Under the pieces are notes generated by a model. That model did not search any database. It saw nothing but the letters and a program-made list of their open reading frames with translations, and was not told the DNA's origin. Below are positions 33,754 to 42,096 of a DNA stretch of 64,000 nt, one piece after another. The DNA is from Apopatocola sp963618015 (GTDB lineage Bacteria; Bacillota; Clostridia; Oscillospirales; Oscillospiraceae): NCBI GenBank assembly GCA_963618015.1, contig CAVEQS010000001.1:62001-126000 (forward strand). The letters run 5' to 3'. A program made the translations under genes and the position numbers. Every line of letters begins with the position of its first letter. Position 1 is the stretch's first letter.

Positions 33754-35868
33754 ATGATCATCTCTCACAAGGAATTCCCGAATTTCAAGCGGTATGAAAT
33801 GGACTACTGCGGCCGTCCGTTCTTCATGGAGGTCGGCAAGATGGCCGAGCTCTGCAACGCTTCGGTTCTCGTCGGCTACGGCGACACCCGCGTTCTCGTG
33901 ACCGCTACCGCGTCCGCCCGCCCGAAGGACGGTATTGACTACTTCCCTCTCGCCGTGGACTTCAACGAGAAGCTCTACGCCGTTGGCCGCATTCCCGGCA
34001 GCTTCAACCGCCGCGAGGGCCGTCCGTCTCTGAACGCCGTGCTCGCGAGCCGTCTTATCGACCGTCCGATGCGCCCGCTCTTCCCGTCCGATCTGCGCAA
34101 CGACGTTGTCATCGCCTGCGAAGTGCTCGCCGTTGACCGCGACTGCTCCCCCGAGATCGCCGCGATGATCGGCGCTTCCACCGCTGTTTCCATCTCCGAT
34201 ATCCCGTTCAACGGCCCCATCGCCGGTATTGTCCTCGGCTGGGACGGCGAGAAGTTCCTCTTCAACCCCACCGCCGCCGAGAAGGAGACCAACCGCATGA
34301 CGACGACCATCGCCGCCACGCACAAGAAGATCGTCATGATCGAGTCCGAGGCCGATCAGGTCCCCGACGACGTCATGTACGAGGGCATCGTGCAGGCGCA
34401 CGAGATGGTACAGCCGATGCTCGATCTCATCGACCGCATGGTCGCCGAGATCGGCAAGCCCAAGTTTTCCTATGAGCACGCCGCGTTCGACGAAGAGCTC
34501 TTCGAAAAGCTCGTCGAGAACGAGTTTGCCGGCATGGAGTACTGCATGGACACCGACGACAAGAACGTCCGCGAAGCCCGCGTGAACGAGTGGGTCACCG
34601 CGATGCAGGAAAAGTATGAAGCCGACCATCCCGAGATCATGCAGTACATGGACGAGATCCTCTACAAGCTGCAGAAAAAGGTCGTTAAGAAGTGGCTGCT
34701 CGCCGGCAAGCGTGTGGACGGCCGTGCCATGAACGAGATCCGCCCGCTCGGCGCGGAAGTCGGCGTGCTGCCCGTTGTCCACGGCTCCGCTCTCTTCACC
34801 CGCGGCCAGACGCAGGTGCTCTCCATCGCCACGCTGAACACGCTCTCCGCCGCCCAGAAGCTCGACACCATCTGGGACGAGACCGAGAAGCGCTTCATGC
34901 ACCACTACAACATGCCGTCCTACTCCACCGGCGAGGCGCGTGCCGCCCGCAGCACCGGCCGCCGTGAATACGGCCACGGCGCTCTCGTGGAGAAGGCGCT
35001 CCAGTCCGTCATCCCGTCTGTGGAGGACTTCCCCTACGCCATCCGCGTGGTGAGCGAAGTGCTCTCCTCCAACGGCTCCACCTCGCAGGGCTCCATCTGC
35101 GGCACGACGCTTGCGCTCATGGACGCCGGTGTGCCTCTGAAGGCTCCCGTTGCCGGCATCAGCTGCGGTCTCATCCAGGACGGCGACAACTTCACGACGT
35201 TCATCGACATTCAGGGCGTGGAAGACTTCCACGGCGAGATGGACTTCAAGGTCGCCGGTACGAAGGAAGGCATCACCGCCATCCAGATGGATCTGAAGAA
35301 CGACGGACTCAAGCACGAGATCATCAAGGAAGCCTTTGCCATCACGAAGGAAGCCCGCTTCCAGATCCTTGACGAGGTCATGCTCAAGGCCATGCCCGAG
35401 CCGCGCCGCGAGCTTGCCAAGACCGCGCCGAAGATGATCCAGATGAAGATCAACCCCGACAAGATCCGCGAGGTCATCGGCTCCGGCGGCAAGGTCATCC
35501 AGAAGATCACCGCCGACACCGGCTGCAAGATCGACATCGAGGACGACGGCAGCATTTTCATCGCGTCCGAGGATATCGAGGCCTGCCGCGCAGCACGCCA
35601 GACCATCGAGAACATCGTTTTCGAGCCCGAGGTCGGCGCACTGTACTACGGCAAGGTCGTCCGCATCATCCCCATCGGCGCGTTCATCGAGCTCGCCCCG
35701 GGCAAGGACGGCATGTGCCACATCAAGGATCTCGAGTATAAGCGCACCGAGAAGGTCGAGGACGTGCTCAACATCGGCGATATGACCTGGGTCAAGGTCA
35801 TGAACGTCGGCCCCAAGGGCATCGATCTCAGCCGCAAGGACGCTCTCAAGGAGCGGGGAGAGGCGTAA
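33754..35868 (+). CDS. pnp: polyribonucleotide nucleotidyltransferase (PNPase)
   Basis: The 704-residue enzyme degrades RNA phosphorolytically from the 3' end. Domains in order: first RNase PH-like (about 10-145), all-helical linker (about 150-230), second RNase PH-like with the active site (about 320-540; RRE and SNGSTSQGSICG), KH (about 555-615; REVIGSGGKVIQKI) and S1 (about 622-695; GKVVRIIPIGAFIELAPG). AAAGGAG precedes the ATG. Codon use is strongly biased, as in highly expressed genes. It lies behind rpsO and a partial terminator. Confidence 0.97.
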   Translation: MIISHKEFPNFKRYEMDYCGRPFFMEVGKMAELCNASVLVGYGDTRVLVTATASARPKDGIDYFPLAVDFNEKLYAVGRIPGSFNRREGRPSLNAVLASRLIDRPMRPLFPSDLRNDVVIACEVLAVDRDCSPEIAAMIGASTAVSISDIPFNGPIAGIVLGWDGEKFLFNPTAAEKETNRMTTTIAATHKKIVMIESEADQVPDDVMYEGIVQAHEMVQPMLDLIDRMVAEIGKPKFSYEHAAFDEELFEKLVENEFAGMEYCMDTDDKNVREARVNEWVTAMQEKYEADHPEIMQYMDEILYKLQKKVVKKWLLAGKRVDGRAMNEIRPLGAEVGVLPVVHGSALFTRGQTQVLSIATLNTLSAAQKLDTIWDETEKRFMHHYNMPSYSTGEARAARSTGRREYGHGALVEKALQSVIPSVEDFPYAIRVVSEVLSSNGSTSQGSICGTTLALMDAGVPLKAPVAGISCGLIQDGDNFTTFIDIQGVEDFHGEMDFKVAGTKEGITAIQMDLKNDGLKHEIIKEAFAITKEARFQILDEVMLKAMPEPRRELAKTAPKMIQMKINPDKIREVIGSGGKVIQKITADTGCKIDIEDDGSIFIASEDIEACRAARQTIENIVFEPEVGALYYGKVVRIIPIGAFIELAPGKDGMCHIKDLEYKRTEKVEDVLNIGDMTWVKVMNVGPKGIDLSRKDALKERGEA

Positions 35869-35912
35869 GCCACCGGCAGCGTATACTCCGCGAGACTCTA
35901 TTGACAATATGT

Positions 35913-35942
35913 ACGGCGGGGGCTCAGCTCCCGCCGTTTTTA
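35913..35942 (+). terminator. terminator of pnp
   Basis: ACGGCGGG-GGC pairs with GC-CCCGCCGT with one mismatch around TCA, followed by TTTTT (35937-35941). Confidence 0.8.
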
Positions 35943-35955
35943 TCCGGAGGATTCC

Positions 35956-37203
35956 ATGTACGAAATCATCACATTACCGAACGGTGTCCGCATCGCCCAC
36001 GAGAAAATGTCCGGCGTGCGCTCTGCCGCCGTCGGCATCTGGGTCGGCGTCGGCTCGCGCTACGAAAAGCACGGCGAGGAGGGCAGCGCCCATTTCATTG
36101 AGCACATGCTCTTCAAGGGCACAACGCGCAGCTCTGCCGCGGAGCTGGCCGGGCGCATGGACGCCATCGGCGGGCAGATCAACGCCTTCACCTCCCGCGA
36201 CTCCACGTGCTTTTATGCCCGCGTTCTCGATAGCCATCTCGACGAGGCATCCGATATTCTCTGCGAAATGTTTTTCGATTCTCTCTTCTCGGAATCGGAC
36301 GTCGTTAACGAGCGCGGTGTCGTGCTCGAGGAGATCGACATGTACCGCGACACGCCGGAGGATATCGTCGTAGAACAGCTCATGGGCAAAACGTTTCCCG
36401 GCGCGCTCGGAAAGCCGGTGCTGGGCCGTCCCGCCTCGCTCAACGGCATGACGGGAGCCTCACTTCGCGCGTTCAAAGAGCGCGAATACAGCCCCGAGCG
36501 GATCGTCGTTTCCGTGTGCGGCAGCTTTACGGAGAAGAATCTCCAGCTTCTCTGCGACCGGTTTTCCGCGCTCGCGCCGTCGCGTCCTGCGGCATGCCGC
36601 AAGAGTGCCTATACGCCCGCCGTGGTCGTAAAGCGCAAGGCCACTGAGCAAAACCACTTCTGTCTCTCCTTCCCCGGCCTGCCGGACGGAGACGGGAACC
36701 GCTTCTCATGGCAGGTTCTCTCCATGGCGCTCGGCGGCGGGATGTCCTCGCGCCTCTTCCAGACCGTTCGTGAAAAGCACGGTCTCTGCTACAGCATCGG
36801 CAGCTTCACCGCCGCCTATAAGGAGACGGGTATGCTCGCCATTTCCACTGCTGTAGGTCGCGATTCCGAGGAGAAGGCGCTCGCGCTCATCCGGGAGGAG
36901 ATCGAGAAATTCCGGCAGGATGGCATCACGGATAAGGAGCTGCGCACAGCACGCGAGCTCATCAAATCCGGCATCATTCTCTCGCTCGAATCGAGCTCCA
37001 GCCGCATGAACCGGCTCGGGTCGGGACTGCTGCTGCTCGGCAAATGCCTCACCGCCGACGAGATCATCGAGCGCTACGATGCCGTGACCGCCGAGAGTGT
37101 ACTCGCTCTCGCTCGCGAAAAGCTCGCGCCCGGGATGATGGGCTTTTCCGCCGTCGGCCGCCTCGCCCCGGCGGACGACTATCTCTCCGTTTTCGGGAAA
37201 TAA
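35956..37203 (+). CDS. M16-family zinc peptidase
   Basis: The 415-residue protein has the inverted zinc motif HFIEH at 46-50 (inside EEGSAHFIEHMLFKGT), the downstream acidic metal ligand in the RGVVLEEIDMYRD region, and the C-terminal M16_C half (GGGMSSRLFQTVREKHGLCYSIGSF near 260). This is the YmxG/mitochondrial-processing-peptidase-like group that often follows pnp in Firmicutes. GGAGGATTCC precedes the ATG. Substrates are unknown; it is expected to cleave short peptides or processed fragments. Confidence 0.9.
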   Translation: MYEIITLPNGVRIAHEKMSGVRSAAVGIWVGVGSRYEKHGEEGSAHFIEHMLFKGTTRSSAAELAGRMDAIGGQINAFTSRDSTCFYARVLDSHLDEASDILCEMFFDSLFSESDVVNERGVVLEEIDMYRDTPEDIVVEQLMGKTFPGALGKPVLGRPASLNGMTGASLRAFKEREYSPERIVVSVCGSFTEKNLQLLCDRFSALAPSRPAACRKSAYTPAVVVKRKATEQNHFCLSFPGLPDGDGNRFSWQVLSMALGGGMSSRLFQTVREKHGLCYSIGSFTAAYKETGMLAISTAVGRDSEEKALALIREEIEKFRQDGITDKELRTARELIKSGIILSLESSSSRMNRLGSGLLLLGKCLTADEIIERYDAVTAESVLALAREKLAPGMMGFSAVGRLAPADDYLSVFGK

Positions 37204-37210
37204 TGTGTTA

Positions 37211-37241
37211 AACGGCGGAACCGATGGTTCCGCCGTTTTCA
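37211..37241 (+). terminator. terminator of the M16 peptidase gene
   Basis: AACGGCGGAACC (37211-37222) pairs with GGTTCCGCCGTT (37226-37237) around GAT; short T tail. Confidence 0.75.
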
Positions 37242-37315
37242 GGATATTCGCTGTTCCGCTTCCGGGAAAATTGTGATATTCTTTCCGTGTGAAAATTCTT
37301 TAAGCAGGTGATCCG

Positions 37316-37918
37316 ATGGCCAACTATACAAAGCAGACGCTCGAAAACTCCCTGCAAAAGCTCATGAAGAACCGCCGGCTCAACGACATTTCGGTGAAGG
37401 ATCTCGTTGCGGACTGCGGTATGAACCGAAAGACCTTCTATTACCATTACAGCAGCATTGCGGCGCTCCTGATGGACATACTCGAGCGTGATCTGCGTGG
37501 CGCGGTCGCGCGCCGGACGCTACCGTCCAACTGGAAAGAAGGCGGCGCCGCCGCGCTGAACTATCTGCGCGAAAACCGGGCCAGAATGCAGAATATCTAC
37601 TCCTCCGTATACTGGCCGGAGATCAAAATCGGCCTGAACCGGCTCTTGACCGAGTGCGTGGATTCCAATCTCGGCGAGGCCTATAATATTTTTCTTGACC
37701 AGCAGGAGGATGCGGTCTCTCTCCCCTCTGGGAGCTACAACTACATCCTGCGTTTTTACTCCGGCGCGATCATGGCCCTTGTCGAACAATGGTTTGTTGA
37801 CGGCATGCGGGAATCCGTTGAAGAATATATGGAGCTCTTGGATAACTTCCTGCATGACGGCATGTTTCTGGTGTTTGACCGTTTTGCACGTGCGACGCCG
37901 GGTCAGTTCATAACTTGA
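37316..37918 (+). CDS. TetR-family regulator (DhaS-like)
   Basis: The 200-residue protein has an N-terminal TetR HTH (KQTLENSLQKLMKNRRLNDISVKDLVADCGMNRKTFYYHYSSIAALL, about 6-55). A C-terminal domain resembles TetR_C_8 (LRFYSGAIMALVEQWFVDGMRESVEEYMELLDNFL). Related proteins such as DhaS in lactococci switch on small-ligand operons. It is convergent with the SDR pair, its 3' end overlapping the SDR gene end by 16 bases, and is the natural candidate regulator of that pair. AGCAGGTG precedes the ATG. Confidence 0.85.
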   Translation: MANYTKQTLENSLQKLMKNRRLNDISVKDLVADCGMNRKTFYYHYSSIAALLMDILERDLRGAVARRTLPSNWKEGGAAALNYLRENRARMQNIYSSVYWPEIKIGLNRLLTECVDSNLGEAYNIFLDQQEDAVSLPSGSYNYILRFYSGAIMALVEQWFVDGMRESVEEYMELLDNFLHDGMFLVFDRFARATPGQFIT

Positions 37919-38679
37919 CCGCCATTGCAGAGAAGATTCTGTCCGTTTATCCCGCGCGACTTTTCGGATGAGAGGAAGGATACGAGATTCGCAATATCCT
38001 CGTTCGTCTGGAAGCGGCCAAGCGGCTGGCTGATAAGCTGATACTTTCGGATGACCCAGGCGGGAACATGCATTTCCTTTGCGGACTGCTTGGCGATCTT
38101 GTCCTGCATGGGCGTCAGAACGGTGCCGGGACAGTAAGCGTTTACCGTGATGTTATATTCCCGGAGCGCATCGGCCATCGCTTTGGTCATGCCGCGGATG
38201 CTCCACTTCGTTGTCGTATACTCAAACGTCACCGGCGTTTCCCGGAAGGACGACTGGCTCGCGGCGTTGATGATTTTTCCGCCCTCCGGCTGATTTTTCA
38301 TGATCTCAACTGCCGCCTTGGCGCAGAGGAACATGGAAACGACGTTAATATCAAACGTGCGCTTCATATCCCCGGCGCTTACGGCGTCCATTTTACGTAT
38401 CGGGCAGATGCCGGCATTATTGACAAGAACATCCAGCCGGCCGAACGTCTCTTTGATTTTTGTGAATATCCCATTGACTGCACCATCGTCCGACACGTCT
38501 CCGGCGGCGATGAGGCAATCGACGCCTTTCGCCCGGATCGCCTCGCTTACGGGTGCAAGGCTGTCGGCGCGGCGCGCGTTAATAACAATATCAAATCCGT
38601 CGCTGGCCAGACGGAGCGCAATTTCTTTTCCGATTCCCATACCGGAACCGGTCACGAATGCTACTTTTCGGTTTGCCAT
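37903..38679 (-). CDS. short-chain dehydrogenase/reductase, catalytically complete
   Basis: The 258-residue classical SDR has TGSGMGIG (10-17) for NAD(P), NNAG (87-90) and the Ser141-Tyr154-Lys158 triad (SQSS then YTTTK). A substrate loop lies at about 185-225. It should interconvert an alcohol and a ketone, perhaps of a sugar or polyol. It lies 18 bp after a second SDR-like gene of similar length that lacks the same residues, so the two probably act together. GGGGAAAGC precedes the ATG. The substrate is unknown. Confidence 0.88.
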   Translation of the reverse strand: MANRKVAFVTGSGMGIGKEIALRLASDGFDIVINARRADSLAPVSEAIRAKGVDCLIAAGDVSDDGAVNGIFTKIKETFGRLDVLVNNAGICPIRKMDAVSAGDMKRTFDINVVSMFLCAKAAVEIMKNQPEGGKIINAASQSSFRETPVTFEYTTTKWSIRGMTKAMADALREYNITVNAYCPGTVLTPMQDKIAKQSAKEMHVPAWVIRKYQLISQPLGRFQTNEDIANLVSFLSSEKSRGINGQNLLCNGGQVMN

Positions 38680-38697
38680 TTCTGCTTTCCCCTCCGT

Positions 38698-39360
38698 TTA
38701 ATCCATCACGCGGCCATCATTGACCATCATGTTCTGGCCGGTGATGTTTACATTACCCTCTCCGGCAAGGAACGCCGCCATTTCCGCCGCTTCCTCGGGC
38801 GATACAGCGCCAACGCAGCAGGCATTGACCTTGATGTCTTTTTTCGCCAGATGCTTTGCCATGGCGCGGGTCGTGCCGCGCAGCGCCCACGAGGTGACCG
38901 ATTCAATAAAACTGTCGTCGGAGGCCTGGAACGCGCGGTCGGAGGAGAGGTTCACGATGCGCCCCTTTATCCCCTTTCGGATCATCCAATCGGAAGCGGA
39001 CTGCGTGAACAGCATAGCCGGGATAAGCCCGGAGCCAAACGCCGAGCGGATATCCGCGGAGCTTGTCTCTGCGAAAGTCTTTACCGGGGTATCGGTCTGC
39101 GCATTTATGAGCGCATCGATGTGGTCAAACTCTTGCCCGAGTCTTGCAAAAAGCTCCTGCACAGCCGCTTCATCGTTTTGACAAACGGCGTAGGTGCGGC
39201 AGGCAACGTCCTCACCCAGCTCTGCCGGAATCTTTGCCAGCTTCTCTTCCGTTTCGTCACACAGCGCCAGGGCGAAGCCGTCCTGTGCAAGCCGGAGAGC
39301 GATTGCTCTTCCCAGCAGGCCGCCCGCGCCCGTAATCAGCGCGGTCTTTGTTTTGATCAT
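38698..39360 (-). CDS. SDR-like pseudoenzyme
   Basis: The 220-residue protein aligns with the next SDR over its whole length, but the nucleotide motif is TGAGGLLG, NNAG is NAQT, and the catalytic Tyr and Lys are Glu153 and Ser157 (ESVTS in place of YTTTK). About 35 residues of the substrate loop are missing after CVGAVSPEE. The C-terminal MMVNDGRVMD still mirrors the partner (LLCNGGQVMN). The start at 39360 has AGGAGG eight bases upstream. It is likely a structural or regulatory partner of the active SDR (inference). Confidence 0.8.
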   Translation of the reverse strand: MIKTKTALITGAGGLLGRAIALRLAQDGFALALCDETEEKLAKIPAELGEDVACRTYAVCQNDEAAVQELFARLGQEFDHIDALINAQTDTPVKTFAETSSADIRSAFGSGLIPAMLFTQSASDWMIRKGIKGRIVNLSSDRAFQASDDSFIESVTSWALRGTTRAMAKHLAKKDIKVNACCVGAVSPEEAAEMAAFLAGEGNVNITGQNMMVNDGRVMD

Positions 39361-39480
39361 GTCTCTATCCTCCTGTTTCCCGCCGAGAGAGCAAAAATCG
39401 TCCGCCCAATCGGCTATAAATTTCCTGTGCCGATTATATAACCGTGCGAGCAAATCAGAACACCAACAGTTTTCGCTTGC

Positions 39481-39496
39481 GTACCTTTTTCGGTAC
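39481..39496. promoter_or_regulatory. inverted repeat upstream of the SDR operon, possible TetR site
   Basis: GTACC (39481-39485) and GGTAC (39492-39496) are separated by TTTTTC. It lies upstream of a weak minus-strand promoter (TTCTGA-N16-TATAAT). Confidence 0.3.
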
Positions 39497-39516
39497 ATTG
39501 TGTAATATTATAAAGC

Positions 39517-39550
39517 ATCGGCAGAACCAATAGTTCTGCCGATTTTATTT
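39517..39550 (+). terminator. orphan intrinsic terminator upstream of yedF
   Basis: ATCGGCAGAAC (39517-39527) pairs with GTTCTGCCGAT (39533-39543), followed by TTTATTT. No plus-strand gene ends here. Confidence 0.7.
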
Positions 39551-39625
39551 ATATTTCTAATATATTCGCCGTGAAAAATGTGGTATGCTCTTCGTAAGGA
39601 AAATACCGATCAGGAGGTCTTTTAT

Positions 39626-40237
39626 ATGATTACCGTTAATGCTCTCGGCGAAGCCTGCCCGATGCCGGTCGTAAAGGCGAAGAAGGCGATCGACGCGCTC
39701 ACCGCGCCGGAAACTGTGCAGGTGCTCGTTGATAACGATGCGGCCGTGCAGAATCTCATCCGTCTTGCCGGGCAGTATGGCTTTGCCGTCCGTGCGGAAA
39801 AGCAGGGAGAAGCGCAGTTTGCCGTCACGATCGACGCCACCGGCGCCAGGAAAGATGTGCCCGACGAGGCCGCCGTCTGCGCGCCGCTCAAGCAGGGCGA
39901 GAAGAATATCGTCGTCGCCATATCCAAAAACCACATGGGCGAAGGCGAGGAAGCGCTCGGAAAAACGCTGCTCAAGGCATTCATCTTCGCCCTGACGCAG
40001 CAGGACGCGCTGCCGAAAACGATTCTCTTCTATAATAGCGGCGCTTACGTCACGAGCACCGAGGGTCCGTCCATCGAAGATCTCAAAACGCTCGAAGCGC
40101 AGGGAGTGGAAATACTCACCTGCGGTACATGCCTTGACTACTACCATCTCAAGGAAAATCTTCTCGTCGGCGGCATCACGAACATGTACTCCATCGTGGA
40201 AACGCTCGAAAAGGCTGACGTTGTCGTCAAGCCCTGA
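39626..40237 (+). CDS. yedF: sulfurtransferase-like selenium metabolism protein YedF
   Basis: The 203-residue protein joins an N-terminal TusA/SirA domain (VNALGEACPMPVVKAKKAI, with the CPxP motif, 1-75) to a C-terminal DsrE-like domain (about 98-200; LFYNSGAYVTS and CGTCLDYYHL). In Clostridia this fusion is linked to selenium use, generally beside selD or selenocysteine genes; none is in this window. AGGAGGT lies seven bases before the ATG at 39626. A TATGCT -10 near 39585 has no clear -35. Confidence 0.9.
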   Translation: MITVNALGEACPMPVVKAKKAIDALTAPETVQVLVDNDAAVQNLIRLAGQYGFAVRAEKQGEAQFAVTIDATGARKDVPDEAAVCAPLKQGEKNIVVAISKNHMGEGEEALGKTLLKAFIFALTQQDALPKTILFYNSGAYVTSTEGPSIEDLKTLEAQGVEILTCGTCLDYYHLKENLLVGGITNMYSIVETLEKADVVVKP

Positions 40238-40261
40238 ACTTTGATCGCCATATATGGCAGC

Positions 40262-40302
40262 AGCGCCGCGGAACATTTCGTTCCGCGGCGCTGATCTTTT
40301 AT
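40262..40302. terminator. terminator between yedF and the binding-protein gene
   Basis: AGCGCCGCGGAAC (40262-40274) pairs perfectly with 40280-40292 around ATTTC, and GATCTTTT follows. Confidence 0.8.
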
Positions 40303-40308
40303 ATTCTC

Positions 40309-42021
40309 TTATCTTCCGTTTGTCATGCCCTGCAATTGCTGGCGGAGGATGGCGGGGGTGAAGAAAAGGCCCTCGCCGTGGTCGGCGCGAAGATTGAGCC
40401 ACGCGCCGCTGCATGCCTGATTTTTCGCTGCGAATGCGATGGGCAGCGCCGCAAAGTCTTCCAGAACGATGCTCTCCAGCTGCGTCTCGATCGCGTCGCG
40501 CTCAGCGGAGGAGGAAAACGTCAAGTCCTCGTAGAGCGCATCAAACTCGGCGTTTTCGTAGCCGGAGATGTTCCATCCCGGCGAGGCCGTGCCGTTCCAG
40601 AAAGCGCCGTTTCCCCCGTTCCAGTAGAATGGTGCAAGAGAGAGATAGGCGTCGTAATAGCTCTGTGAAGCGGTAAGGAAAAGGTCAAAATCCCCCTCCT
40701 CCGCCACGGCGAGGACTTTATCCGGCGAGAGGACGGTGATCTCGAGTGCGATGCCCGCACCGGCGCACATGTCCTTCAGGAGATTGGCCGCACGCACCCA
40801 CGCCGTCGAAGAATCGCTGCACAATATGCGGAAGGAAAGGCTCTCCCCTTCCGGTGATTCGCGCACGCCGTCGCCGTTTGCATCCGTATACCCAGCGCTT
40901 TCGAGAAGCGCCGCGGCGCTCTCCGCGCTGCATACCGCGGCAGCGGAAGCGTTCGTCCCGTAGGGAATTGAGAAGCCGTACGCAGGCAGTGCGCCGCCGA
41001 AGCCGGTAAGTGCAAGCGTCTCCCGGTCGGCGCAGAGCGTGATCGCCTCGCGGACGGTTTTGTCGCGCAGCAGCGGATTGCCCTTGGAGGCTTTGTCCGT
41101 GCGCTGGTTGAACTCCACGAGCAGCAACTCGCCGGAAGTGCCATAAGCCGTGCTGCGCCCCTCGGCAAGAGCTTCTGCCGCGGACTGGGAGAGATTCCAT
41201 GCCGCATCGAGCGCGTTGTTCTCCATTGCCGCGGCAAGATCGGCGCAGCCGAAGTGCAGCTCCACGATCTCGGCGCGGGCGGTGCCGTTCCAGTAATCAT
41301 CGCTGCGGCACAGCGTCAGCACGCCGTTTTCGTATTTATCCCAGATATACAACCCGGAACCGGTCATCGTCTCCGCCGTCGGAACAAGGGCGGAAAGGCT
41401 CGCTCTGGCCTGCTGTGCGTCCTTCGGGATGCCGGAGGTCGTATACTCCATGCCGGGCAGGGCGTTCCACACGCTCCGCGGCACGAGCGGCACACGGGAG
41501 AGACATTCCTCCACCGCCGCAACGTCGCCCCAGGCGAGGAACGAAAGGTGCGTATCGTCCGTGACCGAGATGCCGGTCGTGTCGATGAGCTCGCAGCCCG
41601 GATAGCCGTACATCAGAGAAAAGTCCTTCATGGACTGGAGCGAAAACTCCACGTCCCGCGCCGTGAGCGCTGTGCCGTCGTGGAAGAGGACGTCACTTCG
41701 CAGCGTCAGCGTCCAGAGCTTCGCCCCGTCCGCCGCAGCAGGCTGCACGGTGTATTCCTGACAGACGCTGTTGATGTACCGTCCGGTCTCGATATCGGCA
41801 TAAAAAAGCGTATCGTACAAAAGCGAGATGGCCGCGGCCGCGGCGTCTGTCTCGGCGGTGTACGGATCGAGTGAATCCGGCGTTTCGGAAAAGCCGAGAC
41901 GAAACACCGTCTGTCCGCTCTCCGTTTTCTCCGGTTCGGGGCGGTAGCCGCAGGCGCCGATCGACGCCGTGAGCGCGAGAACAAAAAGCAGTATCCAGAA
42001 TTTGGATCGGAAAAATTTCAT
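40309..42021 (-). CDS. oligopeptide-type ABC binding lipoprotein (SBP_bac_5)
   Basis: The 570-residue protein has a lipoprotein signal (SIGACGYRP, Cys near residue 23) and a full two-lobe family 5 binding fold: LGFSETPDSLDPYTAETDAAAA, TLRSDVLFHDGTALTARDVEFSL, a central NPLLRDKTVREAITLCADRETLAL, and a C-terminal half ending in WLNLRADHGEGLFFTP. The ATG at 42021 follows AAGGATG; a start further up gives no signal peptide. No permease or ATPase gene is beside it. It lies between yedF and an oligoendopeptidase, which fits peptide nutrition. The ligand is not certain. Confidence 0.85.
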   Translation of the reverse strand: MKFFRSKFWILLFVLALTASIGACGYRPEPEKTESGQTVFRLGFSETPDSLDPYTAETDAAAAAISLLYDTLFYADIETGRYINSVCQEYTVQPAAADGAKLWTLTLRSDVLFHDGTALTARDVEFSLQSMKDFSLMYGYPGCELIDTTGISVTDDTHLSFLAWGDVAAVEECLSRVPLVPRSVWNALPGMEYTTSGIPKDAQQARASLSALVPTAETMTGSGLYIWDKYENGVLTLCRSDDYWNGTARAEIVELHFGCADLAAAMENNALDAAWNLSQSAAEALAEGRSTAYGTSGELLLVEFNQRTDKASKGNPLLRDKTVREAITLCADRETLALTGFGGALPAYGFSIPYGTNASAAAVCSAESAAALLESAGYTDANGDGVRESPEGESLSFRILCSDSSTAWVRAANLLKDMCAGAGIALEITVLSPDKVLAVAEEGDFDLFLTASQSYYDAYLSLAPFYWNGGNGAFWNGTASPGWNISGYENAEFDALYEDLTFSSSAERDAIETQLESIVLEDFAALPIAFAAKNQACSGAWLNLRADHGEGLFFTPAILRQQLQGMTNGR

Positions 42022-42034
42022 ACAGTCATCCTTA

Positions 42035-42080
42035 AAAAGCCGGCCGGCGTTTATCTTTAAGACGCGCACGGCCGGCTTTT
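42035..42080 (-). terminator. terminator of the oligoendopeptidase gene
   Basis: AAAAGCCGGCCG (42035-42046) pairs with CGGCCGGCTTTT (42069-42080); the minus-strand side ends in T. Confidence 0.75.
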
Positions 42081-42096
42081 CGTTCAGCGCAGAAAG

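Noticed and set aside
33706..35907. Minus-strand frame of 733 codons opposite pnp
   Set aside because: Antisense shadow of strongly codon-biased pnp; the translation is His/Asp/Gly/Val repeats without family features.
38698..39360. Frameshifted pseudogene for the second SDR
   Set aside because: The frame is intact from a good ribosome-binding site to the stop and aligns along its length with the active SDR; only catalytic residues and one loop are lost.
39626..40237. A selenocysteine gene set around yedF
   Set aside because: No selA, selB, selC or selD and no in-frame TGA with a likely insertion element were found nearby.
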